From Halopiger goleimassiliensis (lineage in GTDB: Archaea; Halobacteriota; Halobacteria; Halobacteriales; Natrialbaceae): DNA of 64,000 nucleotides. A model generated the notes under the pieces. That model did no database searches and was not told where the DNA came from. It saw only the letters and a program-made list of their open reading frames with translations. The position numbers and the translations under genes are program-made. The stretch's first letter is position 1, and each line of letters opens with the position of its first letter. Shown one piece after another: positions 43,762-53,232 of this stretch. The DNA is taken from assembly GCF_000455345.1 (NCBI RefSeq), contig NZ_HG315691.1, forward strand, positions 754,217 to 818,216, read 5' to 3'.

Positions 43762-43784
43762 CCAGTAGTAGAGCCTTCTACTGG
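43762..43784. promoter_or_regulatory. palindromic operator of vapBC
   Basis: AGTAGA-GCCT-TCTACT at 43767-43782 is a perfect inverted repeat. CCAGTAG (43762-43768) and CTACTGG (43778-43784) form a second, overlapping one. It directly precedes the vapB start, between it and an AT-rich element near 43786-43791. Such placement is typical of autoregulated antitoxin operators. Confidence 0.6.
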
Positions 43785-43889
43785 GAAAAACCTTCTTCCG
43801 GGAACCACAGCAGAGGGTGCGCTCGCGGCGCGCGGCGATGCTGTAACTCGAACTAGGTGTTTAAGCCCCGGGGAGTTGGAACGGTGGGC

Positions 43890-44219
43890 ATGGACGAGAT
43901 TACCATCACGACGACCGACTCGCTCGAGGGGCGAGAGATCACCGACTACTACGGCGTGGTCGCTGGCGAGGCGATCATCGGTGCCAACGTCGTCAGCGAC
44001 ATCGCCGCGGGCATCCGCGACGTCGTCGGCGGTCGGAGCGCCTCTTACGAGAAGAAGATCGCGAAGGGGCGCGAGGAGGCCAAGGCGGACGTTCGCGAGG
44101 AAGCACGCGAGGTGGGCGCGGACGCCGTCGTCGGCGCGTCGTTCGACTACGAGGAGATGGCCGAGGGGATGCTCTGGGTCAATATCTCGGGAACCGCCGT
44201 CAGGACGCGACGCGCGTAA
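43890..44219 (+). CDS. YbjQ/UPF0145 family protein
   Basis: A 109-aa protein of the YbjQ (heavy-metal-binding-type) family. The N-terminal strand ITITTTDSLEGREITDYYGVVAGEAIIGANV, then helices, then GADAVVGASFDYEEM follow the family order. It starts at the ATG that matches orthologues; a longer frame begins at 43857. No metal site is certain and function is unknown. It is monocistronic. Confidence 0.8.
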   Translation: MDEITITTTDSLEGREITDYYGVVAGEAIIGANVVSDIAAGIRDVVGGRSASYEKKIAKGREEAKADVREEAREVGADAVVGASFDYEEMAEGMLWVNISGTAVRTRRA

Positions 44220-44319
44220 CCGGTAGATTCCACCCGGACCGACGACGCGGCCGCAGTCAGCTCAAACGAACGTTGTAGTTCCCGGATACTTTTTCTCGCC
44301 GGGTACCGTCGCCTTCGCC

Positions 44320-45444
44320 ATGGATCGACTCGCGGGCAAACTCGTCCGCCGGTTCCGCGAGGAACCCGACGAGCCGAGCGTCGTCGGCCTCGAGGGCGAG
44401 GACGCCGACCAGGTGTTCGACGCCCTCGGCTCGGAGACCTCCCGGGCCGTCCTCGGGGCCTGCTACGAGGAGGGGCGAACCCGCTCGGAACTGGCCGACC
44501 TGCTCGAGACGAGCGTCCAGAACGTCGGCTACCACGTCGACAAACTCGAGTCCGCGGGGCTGCTCGAGGCGGTCGAGACCCGCTACGGGGAGAACGGCCG
44601 CGAGGTGACCGTCTACGAGCCGTCGAAGCGGGCGCTCGTGATCGCGGCGGGCGAACCGGGGGTCGTCGAGCGGATCGCCGCGGCGGTCGACCGGCTGTTC
44701 GCTCCCGTCGCGATCGTGGGGTTGCTCGCGCTGGTCGCCGGCGTCGTCGTCCGGGAGCCGGCAGGGATCGGCTTGCTCGCCGGCGACGAAGCGGGGGCGG
44801 CGGACGCGACTACCCGGAGCGCGACCGTCGTCTCGCCAGCCGTTACCGCCGCCGTGACGACGTTCCTGCTCGGACTGCTCGCGGTGCTCGCCGCGGATCG
44901 GCTCGGGGCGTTCGACCGTGATCGGGCACGGCTCAGCGCCGAGCGAAGCGGAGTGGCGAAGCGACTGCTCGGCCGTCGACCCGGTGTGACCCGCCGGTAC
45001 GCCGCCTCGATCCTGGCCGGGACGCTCGCGGTGTTCCTCGTGCTCGACCTCGTCGCGGTCGGGACGGCCTACTGGCTGACGCTGCTCTCGTGGCTGCTGG
45101 TCCAGTGGGCGATCCCGGCCTGGCTGGTCGCGGCCGTCGTGGTCGCCGTCCGAAACGACGGGCTGCTGGTCAGCTGGGGAGTCGCGAGCACGCCGTTCGT
45201 CGGGATCTGGGGCTACCTCGTGGCCGGCGACGCCGTCAGGGGCGGCGTCAGTCAGACCCTGCTCGCGCTCGGTCCGGCCACCGTCGCGCTCGTCGCCATG
45301 CCGCTGGGATCGATCGCGTACCTCGTCGGTCGGTACGTCGCCCGGCGACGCCGGGACGCCGACCCGCTCTCGAGGCGGGCCGTCGCCCTGCTCGTGGCTC
45401 ACCCGCTCGCAGCCGTCGCGATCCTGGTCGTCTGGTTCGGATAG
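44320..45444 (+). CDS. ArsR-type HTH membrane protein
   Basis: A 374-aa protein. The N-terminal winged helix (ALGSETSRAVLGACYEEGRTRSELADLLETSVQNVGYHVDKL, residues about 36-77) is joined to about seven hydrophobic helices between residues about 120 and 370. It probably binds DNA while sitting in the membrane. The pattern is common in haloarchaea, and the signal sensed is unknown. An AT-rich TACTTTTTC upstream near 44287 gives a promoter about 30 nt before the ATG. Confidence 0.75.
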   Translation: MDRLAGKLVRRFREEPDEPSVVGLEGEDADQVFDALGSETSRAVLGACYEEGRTRSELADLLETSVQNVGYHVDKLESAGLLEAVETRYGENGREVTVYEPSKRALVIAAGEPGVVERIAAAVDRLFAPVAIVGLLALVAGVVVREPAGIGLLAGDEAGAADATTRSATVVSPAVTAAVTTFLLGLLAVLAADRLGAFDRDRARLSAERSGVAKRLLGRRPGVTRRYAASILAGTLAVFLVLDLVAVGTAYWLTLLSWLLVQWAIPAWLVAAVVVAVRNDGLLVSWGVASTPFVGIWGYLVAGDAVRGGVSQTLLALGPATVALVAMPLGSIAYLVGRYVARRRRDADPLSRRAVALLVAHPLAAVAILVVWFG

Positions 45445-45547
45445 GTACGCCTCCGATGTGTGATGCGGCGGTTGCGTGGACCGATCCGTTCGCCGGCAGT
45501 GAGGGTCGTGTTTCGTGGCGGCCGCTCGAAACGGGATCGCCGACCGG

Positions 45548-45721
45548 TTACGGGTCTCGATTCTCGTCCGCCACCTCCTCGAGACGTTCTAGCTCACGCC
45601 GCGCTTCGGGTGACCGGCGGTGTTGCGGCGACGTGATCGCCTCGCCCGAGCCCTCGATGCGCTCGTCGGGATCGTCGACGGCGACCCACTCGTGCACGCG
45701 AGCGAAAAGCGATCGGAGCAT
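45548..45721 (-). CDS. small hypothetical protein
   Basis: A 57-aa acidic helical protein, MLRSLFARVHEWVAVDDPDERIEGSG and on, with an E/R-rich C terminus. Composition fits a haloarchaeal gene. Upstream sequence is AT-richer and TATA-like (GAATATGC region). No domain is recognised and it could be non-coding. Confidence 0.45.
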   Translation of the reverse strand: MLRSLFARVHEWVAVDDPDERIEGSGEAITSPQHRRSPEARRELERLEEVADENRDP

Positions 45722-45839
45722 ATTCGATTCTACCGTGGCCAGCGGCAAAAGTGTACGCTACCGAACCAGTTCTGTCGATCGATCGCACTCGAGTTCGATC
45801 GTCGGTAGAACGCCTTCGAACCGGTGAGCGCTGACGGCC

Positions 45840-48800
45840 CTACTCGAGGTGGATGGCCGGCCGGAACGGCTGGGCCTGGCTCGCCTTCCCGTCGGGATCG
45901 ACGGGGTCGCCGTCCTCGGCATACACCTCGACGTCGGCGTCGAACTCGCGGGCGAGGAAGTCGGCGGCCTCCTCGTAGACCGCGCGCTCGTCGATCTCCG
46001 AGAGGGTCGCGAGCGTCTCGTCGTCGCGCTCGCGGACGAACGAGACGAGGTCGCCGACGAGCTGGTTGACGGCGTCGCCCTTCTCGCGCAGCTCGTCGTT
46101 CTGCATCACTTCGCCCATCACCTGCCCCTGGTTCGGGCCGACGTCGATTACGGTATCGAGGACGTCACGCTTCCAGTCGGCCGCCACGTACAGGCGGATC
46201 GTCTCGGGATCGGTGTCGGTGACGTCGACGATGTCGCGCACGTCCTCTAAGACGTCCTCGACCAGGCTCTCCTGGGCGACGACCGCCCGATCCTCGAACT
46301 CCGGCACGGGCTCGGGCCACGGGACGTCCTCGGCGGGTTCGCCCGTGAGCCGCTCGTGAAGTTCGTTCGCCATGAACGGGATAAAGGGAGCCAGCAGCCG
46401 CAGCCGCGTCTCGAGCACCGTCCGGAGCGTCCACCGGGAACCCGGCCGATCGAGGTCGGCGCGCCGTCGGTACCACTTGAGGTGCTCCTCGAAGCGGTAG
46501 AAGGCGTGCTGGCTGGCGGTGCGGGTCTCGAAGCGCTCCATGGCGTCCGTCACGTCCCGAACGGTCTCCTGCAGTTGGGCGAGCAGCCAGCGGTCGATCG
46601 TCTCGAGGTCCCGCTCGCCTTCGGGAGCCTCAATAACGTCGATCGCACGGTTCCAGAACCGCTCTAGCTGGTCGCGGGTCGAGCCGACCTCGTCGGCCCG
46701 CCAGTCGAAGTCCTGCCACGGCTCGGAGCTGTTGAGCAGGAAAAAGCGCACGGTGTCGGCACCGTACTCCTCGATGGCCTCGTCGGGGAGGACGACGTGG
46801 CCCTTCGAGGAGCTCATCTTCTCGCCCTCGAGCAGGCCCATCCCCATGCTGGTGATGCCCTGGGGCCACTGCTCCTCCTCGAAGAGTTCGGCGTGGTGGT
46901 AGAGGAAGAAGGTCAGGTGGTTCGAGATCAGGTCGTTGGCCGAGCACCGGTAGTCCACGGGGTACCAGTAGTCCCACTCCTCGCGCAGCTCCAGCGCGCG
47001 CTCGTCGGGGTTGTCGACGGCGTCCGCGCCGTAGAACAGCGTGTCGAAGAAGTCCTTGTCCATCGCTTCCGGTGGGACGTCCTCCAGCCGGTGGGCGATG
47101 GTGTAGTAGGACATGTAGATCGTCGAGTCCGAGAGGGGTTCGATGACGAACTCGTCGTCCCATGGCAGCCGCGTTCCCAGACCGTAGTTGCGGATGCAGG
47201 GCCACTCCTCGAGCCAGTCGACGGTGTGGGTGTACTGCTCGCGGGTGGTCTCCGGGATCGCGTCCAGGTTCTCGATCGCCCGCAGGACCTTCTCGCTCCA
47301 CGCTTCGTCGTTGTACCGCAAGAACCACGTCTCCTGCTCGGAGACCTCGACGTCGCCGCCGCAGCGACAGACGACCTCTTCCGCGAAGTCGTACATCGAG
47401 TCGAACGCGCCCTGGCTCTGGTAGTGGGCTTTCAGTTCGTCGCGGACGTCCTCGATCACTTCGCCGGCGAACTCGCCGTACTCCTCGATGAGTTCGCCCT
47501 GGTGGAACTCCCGATTGTAGAGTTCCTGGGTGGCCTCCTCCAGGGCGGGATCGTTCGCCGAGTCGACGCCGTGCTCCTCGACGGCGTCGCGGGCGGGGAA
47601 CTCGCCGTAGCCCTCGATGGTGAGGATCGCCCGGGGCTCGATCGCGCGCACCTCGTCGGGATCGACGCCGTACTCGGTCAGGTCGTCGGCCCGCGCTTTG
47701 GCCTCCTCGAGGGCGACCCAGTCGTCCGGCGAGTGGGCCGGGACGGACATCACGACGCCGGTCGCGTTGTCGGTGTCGACGAAGTCGGCGGGGATGATCA
47801 GGATCTCCTCGCCGGTGACGGGGTTCGTGACGTGCTCGCCGACCAGCTCGGCCCCCTCGAAGGTCTCCTCGACGCTGACGTCGCGGGCCTGCAGGTCGAA
47901 CTTCTCGGTGGCTTCTTCGGAGACGATCCACTCCTCCCCGTCGACGATCGCGCGGGCGTAGGTCGCGTCGGGGTCGACGTAGGCGTTGGTCACCCCGCGG
48001 ACAGTCTCGGGGCGGAGGGTGGCCATCGGATAGATCGTCCCGTCGTCCTCGGCTCGCGGTTCCGTCCCGTCACCGCTCGCTCGTTCCGCGTCGCGTTGCG
48101 ACGCGCGGAACTTGATGAGGGTGTACTCCTGGTACTCGGCGTCCTCGCCCTCGAGCAGGTCGTGGGTCGTGACCGGCTGCTCCTCGTTCGTACAGTAGTT
48201 GACCGGGTGCAGCCCCTTCTCGAGCAGGCCGCGCTCCTTGAGGGTCTCGTACTGCCAGGTGATGAACTTCGAGTAGCGCTCGTCGTTCGTCGTGAACTCG
48301 CGACGCCAGTCGATCGAGAGGCCGAGCTGGCGCATCCCCTGCTTGTAGTGGTTCTCGATGAAGTGGCGGGCGAAGCCCATCGGGGTCTCGAGCTCCTCGA
48401 GGGTGTCCTCGGGGACGTTGTAGGTGTCCCGCAGAACCGACAGCTGCTCCTCTTCACCTTTCTTGAGCCGTTCGACGGCACCGATGATCGGCGTGCCCGT
48501 AACGTGCCAGCCGATCGGGAAGAGGACGTTATCGCCCTGCTGGCGTCGATACCGGGCGTAGACGTCCGGGACGGTGTAGGTTCGGGCGTGCCCGATGTGC
48601 ATCCCGCCGCTGGGATAGGGGTAGGGGACCGTCACGAACGTCGCGTCTCGCGGTTCCTCATCGTCACCGCTCGACCGATTCGAGGCGCGTCGCGCCTCGC
48701 CGGCCTCGTCGTCGCGGCCGTCGGGGTCGGCCTCGTACCGCCCCGACTCGGCCCAGCGCTCGCGCCACTCGGCCTCGAGTTCCTGCGGGTCGTAGCTCAT
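45840..48800 (-). CDS. leuS: leucyl-tRNA synthetase
   Basis: A 986-aa class-I synthetase that charges tRNA-Leu. The HIGH-type motif YPYPSGGMHIGHART is at residues about 59-73. The editing domain holds TLRPETVRGVTNAYVDPD. The KMSKS-type motif is EKMSSSKGHV, followed by the anticodon-binding and C-terminal domains. The start MSYDPQELEAEWRERW fits orthologues. Compared with haloarchaeal LeuS recalled from memory, it carries two extra in-frame stretches: residues about 31-53 (coded 48642-48710) and one before the editing domain (about 48040-48115). Each is built on a palindrome plus a shared flank. Confidence 0.95.
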   Translation of the reverse strand: MSYDPQELEAEWRERWAESGRYEADPDGRDDEAGEARRASNRSSGDDEEPRDATFVTVPYPYPSGGMHIGHARTYTVPDVYARYRRQQGDNVLFPIGWHVTGTPIIGAVERLKKGEEEQLSVLRDTYNVPEDTLEELETPMGFARHFIENHYKQGMRQLGLSIDWRREFTTNDERYSKFITWQYETLKERGLLEKGLHPVNYCTNEEQPVTTHDLLEGEDAEYQEYTLIKFRASQRDAERASGDGTEPRAEDDGTIYPMATLRPETVRGVTNAYVDPDATYARAIVDGEEWIVSEEATEKFDLQARDVSVEETFEGAELVGEHVTNPVTGEEILIIPADFVDTDNATGVVMSVPAHSPDDWVALEEAKARADDLTEYGVDPDEVRAIEPRAILTIEGYGEFPARDAVEEHGVDSANDPALEEATQELYNREFHQGELIEEYGEFAGEVIEDVRDELKAHYQSQGAFDSMYDFAEEVVCRCGGDVEVSEQETWFLRYNDEAWSEKVLRAIENLDAIPETTREQYTHTVDWLEEWPCIRNYGLGTRLPWDDEFVIEPLSDSTIYMSYYTIAHRLEDVPPEAMDKDFFDTLFYGADAVDNPDERALELREEWDYWYPVDYRCSANDLISNHLTFFLYHHAELFEEEQWPQGITSMGMGLLEGEKMSSSKGHVVLPDEAIEEYGADTVRFFLLNSSEPWQDFDWRADEVGSTRDQLERFWNRAIDVIEAPEGERDLETIDRWLLAQLQETVRDVTDAMERFETRTASQHAFYRFEEHLKWYRRRADLDRPGSRWTLRTVLETRLRLLAPFIPFMANELHERLTGEPAEDVPWPEPVPEFEDRAVVAQESLVEDVLEDVRDIVDVTDTDPETIRLYVAADWKRDVLDTVIDVGPNQGQVMGEVMQNDELREKGDAVNQLVGDLVSFVRERDDETLATLSEIDERAVYEEAADFLAREFDADVEVYAEDGDPVDPDGKASQAQPFRPAIHLE
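48054..48110 (-). repeat. palindromic mini-insert in leuS, copy 2
   Basis: A CTCGCGGTTC...CGTCACCGCTCG flank (48054-48083) is followed by the imperfect palindrome TTCCGCG...CGCGGAA (48084-48110), with perfect inner arms CGTCGC/GCGACG. It is translated in frame as an ASQRDAERASGDGTEPRAE-like stretch absent from other LeuS as recalled. Confidence 0.6.
48647..48699 (-). repeat. palindromic mini-insert in leuS, copy 1
   Basis: The flank CTCGCGGTTCC...CGTCACCGCTCG (48647-48680) matches that of copy 2. It is followed by a perfect palindrome, CGAGGCGCG-T-CGCGCCTCG (48681-48699). It is translated in frame as GEARRASNRSSGDDEEPRDA near the N terminus. Confidence 0.6.
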
Positions 48801-48933
48801 ACCCCCTCGTTGTGTCGGCTCCGGTAAAAGCACTCCCACATCGGGCGATACGAACCGGTGGCGATAGTGGCGGCCGCGCGCAACGGAACGGGTCGCCGCG
48901 ACGGGAGCGGTCGCGACCGGCCGCGCCATCGCG

Positions 48934-49350
48934 TCACTCGATGTCGATCTCTTTGGACTCCTCGCCGCCGCCGACCTTCGGCAGGCGGACCGTCAGGACG
49001 CCGTTCTCGTAGCCGGCCGAGACCGAATCCTCCTCGACGGGTTCCGGGAGCCGGATCCGACGGTTGGCCGTCGTCTTGCTGCGCTCGCGGCGGACGTACT
49101 GGCCCTCGTAGTGTTCCTCGCTCTCGGCTTTGCTCGCCTCGAGGCGGAGCGTGCCGTCAGAGAGGGTCAGTTCGATGTCGTCGGTCTCGTAGCCGGGGAG
49201 GTCGGCCGTGACGACGTACTCCTCGCCGGTGTCGACGACGTCGACGGGGACCGACCCCGGGACCTGGAGGCCGCCGCCCATCCCTTGCTCCACCTGCTGG
49301 CTCAGCCGATCGAGTACGTTCTCGAACTCGTCGAACGGGTTCCCTCGCAT
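48934..49350 (-). CDS. Hsp20/alpha-crystallin small heat-shock protein
   Basis: A 138-aa small chaperone. The alpha-crystallin domain runs from about residue 35 (VDVVDTGEEYVVTADLPGYETDDIELTL) to ENGVLTVRLPKV near residue 127. The A-x-x-x-n-G-v-L motif is seen as AGYENGVLTVRLPK. The N terminus MRGNPFDEFENVLDRLSQQ is typical of haloarchaeal Hsp20. It holds unfolding proteins in the cytoplasm. It lies between leuS and bcp, all on the minus strand. Confidence 0.92.
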   Translation of the reverse strand: MRGNPFDEFENVLDRLSQQVEQGMGGGLQVPGSVPVDVVDTGEEYVVTADLPGYETDDIELTLSDGTLRLEASKAESEEHYEGQYVRRERSKTTANRRIRLPEPVEEDSVSAGYENGVLTVRLPKVGGGEESKEIDIE

Positions 49351-49416
49351 ATCGTTCCGTAGGGCCTGGATCGGGATAAATCTGCCCGCGACGGACGGTC
49401 ACAATGAACGGCGGCG

Positions 49417-49878
49417 TCACTCCGGCAGCGAGACCAGTCCCGCGTCCAGCGCGTCGAACAGCACCTCGCGGGCGTGGCCGTCCGGATCGACGTTCTCGTA
49501 GACCGCCTGCACCTCGCCGTCGGCGAGGACGAACGTCGTCCGGGCGGTCGGTCCGTCGCCGCCCCGTCGCTCGACGTCGAAGGCCGCGGCCACCTCGCCG
49601 TCGGGGTCGGCCAGCAGGTCGAACTCGAGGCCCTCCTGCTCGCAGAAGGCCGCGTGGGAGTCGACGTCGTCGACCGAGACGCCGTAGACCGAGACGCCGG
49701 CGTCGCGGTAGCTCTCGAGTTCGCGCTGGAACTGGCTGGCCTCGGTCGTACAGCCGGGCGTGTCGTCCTTCGGGTAGAAGTAGAGCACGGTTGGCTCGTC
49801 GAACGCGAGCGTGACCGTCTCGTCGTCCTGATTCCGTGCGGTGACCGTCGGCGCGTCCGTACCCTCCTCGAGTGACAT
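49417..49878 (-). CDS. bcp: peroxiredoxin, BCP/PrxQ family
   Basis: A 153-aa thiol peroxidase that reduces hydroperoxides. The peroxidatic cysteine is in YPKDDTPGCTTEA (residues about 35-47). No Cys lies five residues further, where many BCPs have the resolving Cys. Another Cys in AAFCEQEGLEFDLLAD could serve, or the enzyme is of 1-Cys type. The thioredoxin fold is complete. It is followed by a conserved haloarchaeal gene on the same strand. Confidence 0.9.
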   Translation of the reverse strand: MSLEEGTDAPTVTARNQDDETVTLAFDEPTVLYFYPKDDTPGCTTEASQFQRELESYRDAGVSVYGVSVDDVDSHAAFCEQEGLEFDLLADPDGEVAAAFDVERRGGDGPTARTTFVLADGEVQAVYENVDPDGHAREVLFDALDAGLVSLPE

Positions 49879-49927
49879 ACGGGAGCGTACTGCGAACGCG
49901 CGGAAACGGCTTTCGGTGGCCGACGGG

Positions 49928-50320
49928 CTAGGCCGACGCCCACTCGAGGGCGGCCTCGAGGTCGTCGAAGCTCTCGACGTCCGCGCCGTCGACCTCGACC
50001 TGCGATTTGACCGCCATCGCGGCGATCCCGCTGGAGACGAAGCCGATCCGGTCGACGCCGGTGTACTCGCCGTTGGCGGACCACGCCTCGCCCATGTACT
50101 CCTGGGTTTCCTTGGGCAGGGTCGTCGCGTCGCCGAAGACGGCGAGGGTCGCCTCGACGTCCGGTCGACTCCCTCGCTCTCGGTAGTGTTCGCTGGCCGC
50201 CTCGAGGTCCTCGTCGGCGAACCCCTGCCAGCCCTTCATGAACCAGATGCCCACCGAACCGCGTTTCTCGAAGTCCCACTCGTACTCGGCCGGATCGGGA
50301 ACGTCCCGTGTCGTTGCCAT
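49928..50320 (-). CDS. conserved haloarchaeal hypothetical protein
   Basis: A 130-aa protein with an N terminus rich in aromatic residues (EYEWDFEKRGSVGIWFMKGWQGF) and a C-terminal alpha/beta pattern (TGVDRIGFVSSGIAAMAVKSQVEV). The latter resembles the SpoIIAA-like STAS fold seen in small regulators. The chosen start MATTRDVPDPAEYEW is at 50320; the longer frame is not plausible. Function is unknown. Confidence 0.65.
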   Translation of the reverse strand: MATTRDVPDPAEYEWDFEKRGSVGIWFMKGWQGFADEDLEAASEHYRERGSRPDVEATLAVFGDATTLPKETQEYMGEAWSANGEYTGVDRIGFVSSGIAAMAVKSQVEVDGADVESFDDLEAALEWASA

Positions 50321-50405
50321 ACCCCACAGCAACGACCATCGGTACATAAACGGTCTTCCCAACGCGAGGGAACCGGCCGGTCTCGATACGTGTTCCCGCC
50401 GGCCG

Positions 50406-51224
50406 TCACTCCACGACGTGTTCCGTATCGTAGGAGCCGAGCCGTCGCACCCAGCCGTCCGCGGCGAGGGCCTCGATCTCCTCGAGGGCTTCCTGCGTCC
50501 GGGTTTCGTACAGTCCGGCTTCGATGTCGATGTGGAAGACGTAGTCGCCGAGTCGCTGCCCGCTCGGCCGGGACTCGACGCGGGCCATGTTGATGTCCCG
50601 TTCGGCGAACGGCTCGAGCATCTCGAGCAGCAATCCGGGATAGTCGACGTCGGGATAGACGACGATCGAGGTCTTGCCGCCACCCTCGGATCGTTCGCTG
50701 GCGGGCGCGAGCGCGAAAAAGCGCGTCGCGTTCGAATCCTGGTCCTGGATGTCCTCGGCGAGTACCTCGAGGCCGTTCCCGCCGTCGGCGTTCGCGGGGT
50801 GGCCGATCCCCGCGACGGAGGGATCCTCGCGGGCGAACTCGACGCCCTGGGCCGTGCTGGCGACGGCCTCGAGCGTGGCGTCGGGGTACTCCTGCTCGAG
50901 GTAGGTCCGACACTGGGCGAGCGCCTGGGAGTGGCTGGCGACCGTGTCGAATTCCTCACCCTGAGCGAGCAACGCGTGGCGAATGGGGGTGACGATCTCG
51001 CGGACGACGGCGACGTCGTACTCCGCGAGGGCGTCGAGGCTCTCGGTGACGGAGCCCTCGATACTGTTCTCGATGGGGATCACGCCGCGGTCGTACTCGC
51101 CGGCCGCGACGGCGTCGACGATCGAGGTGACCGACTGCCGAAACGCGATCGCGTCGCCGTCGGCGATCGCACGCGCCGCCCGGTGTGAGTAGGTTCCTTC
51201 GGGCCCGAGTGTGACTGCAGCCAT
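50406..51224 (-). CDS. pheA: prephenate dehydratase
   Basis: A 272-aa enzyme converting prephenate to phenylpyruvate in phenylalanine synthesis. It begins AVTLGPEGTYSHRAA. The PIENSIEGSV motif is at residues about 50-59, and the catalytic T-R-F motif appears in NATRFFALAP. A C-terminal ACT domain (TSIVVYPDVDYPGLLLEMLEPFAERDINMARVESRPSG) should bind phenylalanine for feedback inhibition. There is no fused chorismate mutase, as usual in archaea. The start at 51224 is supported by orthology. Confidence 0.95.
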   Translation of the reverse strand: MAAVTLGPEGTYSHRAARAIADGDAIAFRQSVTSIVDAVAAGEYDRGVIPIENSIEGSVTESLDALAEYDVAVVREIVTPIRHALLAQGEEFDTVASHSQALAQCRTYLEQEYPDATLEAVASTAQGVEFAREDPSVAGIGHPANADGGNGLEVLAEDIQDQDSNATRFFALAPASERSEGGGKTSIVVYPDVDYPGLLLEMLEPFAERDINMARVESRPSGQRLGDYVFHIDIEAGLYETRTQEALEEIEALAADGWVRRLGSYDTEHVVE

Positions 51225-51589
51225 CGTCCCCTCGTAGCGGCGAGACCGTCAAAAGACCGTCGGGTTCCCTGCCGGTCGCTCTCCCGGGTGAAGGCACCGA
51301 AACGAACGGTCGAGTTCGATTCATGCCAGCGGTTCGAGATACCGTCTGGCGTCGATCGACGACATAATAGCTGGCGAACACGACCAGAGTTCGGTGTGTG
51401 AATACGGGCATTCGTGAACGCACTTGTACTGAGAACGGAGGGATCGTTCCAGACCGCACTCATTACTAGGTTGATAGACACGTCGAACTCGTCCCGTTTC
51501 GGCGATAACAGTTATCTGCATCCCTGACAGTCGCTTCACCTAGCCGACGCCTGCCGTCACGACGGTGGGCTCACTCGGGCAGGGCTACG
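51225..51589. other. intergenic upstream of the transducer operon
   Basis: A 365-bp gap between divergent genes. It contains the pheA promoter at its left end. To the right is a GC-rich inverted repeat (CTGCC...GGCAG near 51551-51583) just before the transducer start. AT-rich words near 51456-51475 may belong to a promoter. No gene is seen. Confidence 0.4.
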
Positions 51590-53230
51590 ATGGTACTCGA
51601 AACGTTCACTCCGAATCGGTTACGCGAGCAGTACAGTGCGAAAATCGCCGCGATGGTCGGGATCGTCATGGGCGTCACCCTCTTCATCGCGGTCATACTG
51701 GGGAGACACGCCGTGACGGGACCGGCCGAGGAGGCCCAGGCACGGGCGATCGCGTCCATCACCGGGCTGGTCGTCGTGTTCCTGATGAACCTCGGCCTCC
51801 TGGGGATCGTCCTCGGGGGCAACGTCTCGCTGTCGCTTCGCCGGCTCAGCCGGCGCACCGAACGGATCGGTGAGGGCGAGTTCGACGTCGACCTCGAGTC
51901 CGACCGCATCGACGAGATCGGCCGGCTCTACGGCTCGATCGAGGAGATGCGCGACTCCCTAGAGGAGACCCTCGAGGACCTCGAGGAGGAACAACAGCGC
52001 GCCCAGCAGGCCCAGCAGGAGGCAGAAGAGCGGGCCGAAGAACTCGAGGAGGAGCGCGAACGCGTCCAGCAGACGCGCGAGAAAGTCGAACGGCAGAACG
52101 AGCGTCTGGTCGCCGAAGCCGAACGCTTCTCCGAGGTCATGGACGCCTGTGCAGAGGGCGATCTGAGCCGGCGACTCGAACCGCAGGTCGAGGACGAGGC
52201 GATCGAAGCGATCGCCACGTCGTTCAACGAGATGCTCGACCGGATGGGCGAGACCATCGCCCAGGTTCAGACCTCGGTCGACACCGTCGAGTCGATCTCG
52301 GTCGAACTCGAGGACTCGAGCCAGCAGATCAAGACGGCTAGCGAGGACGTCGCCGAGTCCGTCCAGGAGATCGCCGACGGTGCCGCCGAGCAGTCGGGCA
52401 ACTTGGACGACGCGGCCGGCGAGGTCAGCGAACTCTCGGCGGCGACCGAGGAGGTCGCCTCGACGACCAACGAGATCGCCGATCAGTCCCAGCAGGTGTC
52501 CGAACTCACCGACGACGGACAGGAACTCGCGGGCGAGGCGGCCGAGACGATCGACGAACTGGCCGACAAGACCGAGACCGTCGTGAAGACGGCCGACGAA
52601 CTCTCCCGGGAGACCGAACAGATCGAGGAGATCATCGCCCTGATCGACGACATCGCCGACCAGACGAACCTGCTGGCACTGAACGCGTCGATCGAGGCGG
52701 CGACCGCCGGTGACGCCGGCAGCGGGTTCGCCGTCGTCGCCGACGAGATCAAATCGCTCGCCGAGGAGACGATGGACGCCGTCGACGACATCGAGGCGAC
52801 CCTCGAGTCGATCCGGGAACGCACCCAGACGACGGCCGACGAGATCTCGGAAGTCGACGACAACATGGAGACGACGGCCGCGATCGTCGACGACCTCGAG
52901 TCGCGTCTGGAGACGGTCTCGAACGAGATGGACGCCGTCGACGCGAGCATCCAGCAGATCGCACAGACGAGCGACGATCAGGCCGACTCCGCACAGGAAC
53001 TGTCGGTGATCGTCGACGACGTCGCCGACGTCGCCGACGAGACGAGCAACACGGCCCAGCAGGCCGCGGCGGCCTCCGAAGAGACGAGCGCGACGATCGA
53101 TACGGTCTCGCAGACCGCGAGGGATCTCGGCGAGAACGCCGAGGACCTGAAACGGTTGATCGACGAGTTCACGCTCGCAGAGGACGGACGGGCGGATCCG
53201 ACCGCCGCGGGCAGCGTGGGGGGTGACTGA
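51590..53230 (+). CDS. HtrII-like halobacterial transducer (methyl-accepting chemotaxis protein)
   Basis: A 546-aa membrane transducer. TM1 is at residues about 18-38 and TM2 at about 54-77, with only about 15 residues outside and hence no ligand-binding domain. Two HAMP-like regions with a coiled coil between (about 78-235) and the MCP signalling hairpin (tip [17 protein letters not shown]) follow. Methylation-type helices flank the tip. The plan equals that of Natronomonas HtrII. TM2 [12 protein letters not shown] aligns with GLIILLGINLGL (as recalled), keeping the Asn that contacts sensory rhodopsin II (here Asn67). It is co-transcribed with the rhodopsin-like gene 2 nt downstream. Confidence 0.9.
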   Translation: MVLETFTPNRLREQYSAKIAAMVGIVMGVTLFIAVILGRHAVTGPAEEAQARAIASITGLVVVFLMNLGLLGIVLGGNVSLSLRRLSRRTERIGEGEFDVDLESDRIDEIGRLYGSIEEMRDSLEETLEDLEEEQQRAQQAQQEAEERAEELEEERERVQQTREKVERQNERLVAEAERFSEVMDACAEGDLSRRLEPQVEDEAIEAIATSFNEMLDRMGETIAQVQTSVDTVESISVELEDSSQQIKTASEDVAESVQEIADGAAEQSGNLDDAAGEVSELSAATEEVASTTNEIADQSQQVSELTDDGQELAGEAAETIDELADKTETVVKTADELSRETEQIEEIIALIDDIADQTNLLALNASIEAATAGDAGSGFAVVADEIKSLAEETMDAVDDIEATLESIRERTQTTADEISEVDDNMETTAAIVDDLESRLETVSNEMDAVDASIQQIAQTSDDQADSAQELSVIVDDVADVADETSNTAQQAAAASEETSATIDTVSQTARDLGENAEDLKRLIDEFTLAEDGRADPTAAGSVGGD

Positions 53231-53232
53231 CC

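Noticed and set aside
45090-45827. Plus-strand frame running past the HTH-membrane gene
   Set aside because: It is an arginine-rich shadow of the real gene in another frame, and its end is antisense to a more plausible small gene.
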